A stretch of DNA of 64,000 bases from JBICIG01 sp043101605 (GTDB lineage: Bacteria > Planctomycetota > Phycisphaerae > Phycisphaerales > UBA1924), in contig JBICIG010000017.1 in the NCBI GenBank assembly GCA_043101605.1, forward strand, positions 7,151 through 71,150, read 5' to 3'. Positions 63,476 through 64,000 of this stretch are shown piece by piece. A program made the translations under genes and the position numbers. Numbering within the stretch: position 1 is the first letter of the stretch; each line of letters begins with the position of its first letter. The notes beneath the pieces were generated by a model. It saw only the letters and a program-made list of their open reading frames with translations. It was not told the DNA's origin and searched no databases.

Positions 63476-63575
63476 CCCGATCCGTGCGCACCAAACCCGC
63501 AACGCCCGCACCGGGCGCACCGATCGCCCGCGATCACGCAATCCCTGCGCGGGCTCACTCCGGCGTCAACTCGCT

Positions 63576-64000
63576 TCAGCGATCCAAGCTCCGCGCCATC
63601 GCGCCGGGCTGCGCCCGCTGCCGCGCAAAGTCCCACTCGTCGCACAGCACGCCGAATCCCAGCGTCCCCGTGAACCCCACGCCGTCGATCCACCGATCCA
63701 GCCGGATCCGCTGCTCGAGCGGGATCCCGAGCTTCCTCGGCACCGCCGCCGACGCCCCGTTCTCCGTCGAGCACAGGATCGTCATCCGTCGAAACCCCCA
63801 CCCGCCCTCAATCTGGGGCGTCAGCGCCGAACTGATCAGCCCGCCGCACGCCTCGGTCGCATACCCCCGTCCCTGCCGATCCGCCCGCATCCAGTACCCG
63901 ATCTCCGCCTGCCCCGTCTCGGCCGCCAGCCGGTGCAGACCCGTCCCGCCCACAAGCATCCCTCCCGATCGCTCGAAGATCCCCAGCACAAAGTCCGGGT
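63576..64000 (-). CDS. GNAT acetyltransferase, RimJ/RimL type (5' end outside window)
   Basis: The frame is open to the window edge (PDFVLGIFERSGG at the front), so the N-terminus is missing. About 140 residues are visible: GGTGLHRLAAETGQAEIGYW, RADRQGRGYATEACGGLISS with the acetyl-CoA loop (QGRGYA), and LGIPLEQRIRL, as in ribosomal-protein acetyltransferases. The substrate is not deducible from the fragment. It is upstream of the flagellar block in the same direction but about 250 bases away. Confidence 0.85.
   Translation of the reverse strand, partial: PDFVLGIFERSGGMLVGGTGLHRLAAETGQAEIGYWMRADRQGRGYATEACGGLISSALTPQIEGGWGFRRMTILCSTENGASAAVPRKLGIPLEQRIRLDRWIDGVGFTGTLGFGVLCDEWDFARQRAQPGAMARSLDR

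Overview
The window is GC-rich (roughly two-thirds G+C by eye) bacterial chromosome, densely packed, with short gaps and many ATGA-type overlaps. The best guess is a Planctomycetota genome of the Phycisphaerae type. The reasons are: a caa3-type oxidase with an A2-type subunit I; a long K+-type membrane pyrophosphatase; system II cytochrome c maturation; MqnC (futalosine menaquinone route); Minf_1886 and DUF971 proteins; a secreted protein ending in a PEP-CTERM-like helix plus RRRR; and flagellar P- and L-ring genes, which imply an outer membrane. Taxonomy is inferred from gene content only. No transposase, integron, prophage or CRISPR array was seen; the region reads as core chromosome.

Layout. 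1-5792 (+): cytochrome oxidase cluster: a partial gene (possibly SCO-like), coxB with a fused cytochrome c domain, coxA, coxC, a subunit IV gene broken by an in-frame TAG, and an unrecognised membrane-anchored protein. 5793-6166: a perfect parS palindrome, then tandem terminator-like units. 6167-16052: OmpA-type lipoprotein (-), amidohydrolase, ResB-like and CcsA-like cytochrome c maturation proteins, a 3-methyladenine glycosylase, a Minf_1886 protein and an AI-2E-type permease. 16177-25189 (-): SnoaL-like protein, ffh, polX, three paralogous helix-turn-helix regulators, recG, DUF971. 25256-32338: pyrF, tRNA-Ala (-), a ZnuABC-like metal importer, a small unknown, a threonine-dehydratase-type enzyme, tag, a methyltransferase. 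32478-49069: hppA, rpsU with a hairpin repeat array behind it, a YacP-like nuclease, citrate synthase, rhomboid protease, trpF, aroK, efp, a Tat-exported MBL protein, an unrecognised 462-residue protein, mqnC, a PEP-CTERM-like protein, a sodium symporter and a XerC/D recombinase. 49227-63329 (-): a flagellar block which, in transcription order, runs flgF-flgG-flgA-flgH-flgI-flgJ(rod)-flgN-like-flgK-flgL-fliW-csrA-flagellin B-flagellin A. The right edge cuts a GNAT acetyltransferase.

How it works together. The oxidase, the haem-attachment proteins, MqnC and citrate synthase describe a menaquinone-based aerobic respiratory chain. The flagellar block encodes the distal rod, rings, hook-filament junction and filament, together with the FliW-CsrA pair that controls flagellin translation; both flagellin ribosome-binding sites lie inside an identical CACGGAGGA, which resembles a CsrA site.

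Two signals cut across genes. First, the tetranucleotide ACGT is almost absent from all 64 kb. Codons ending in AC before a codon starting GT are rewritten to AT (Asp, Asn, His and Tyr before Val), while AC-ending forms are normal elsewhere. Second, one of the very few surviving ACGTs is the centre of the parS palindrome.
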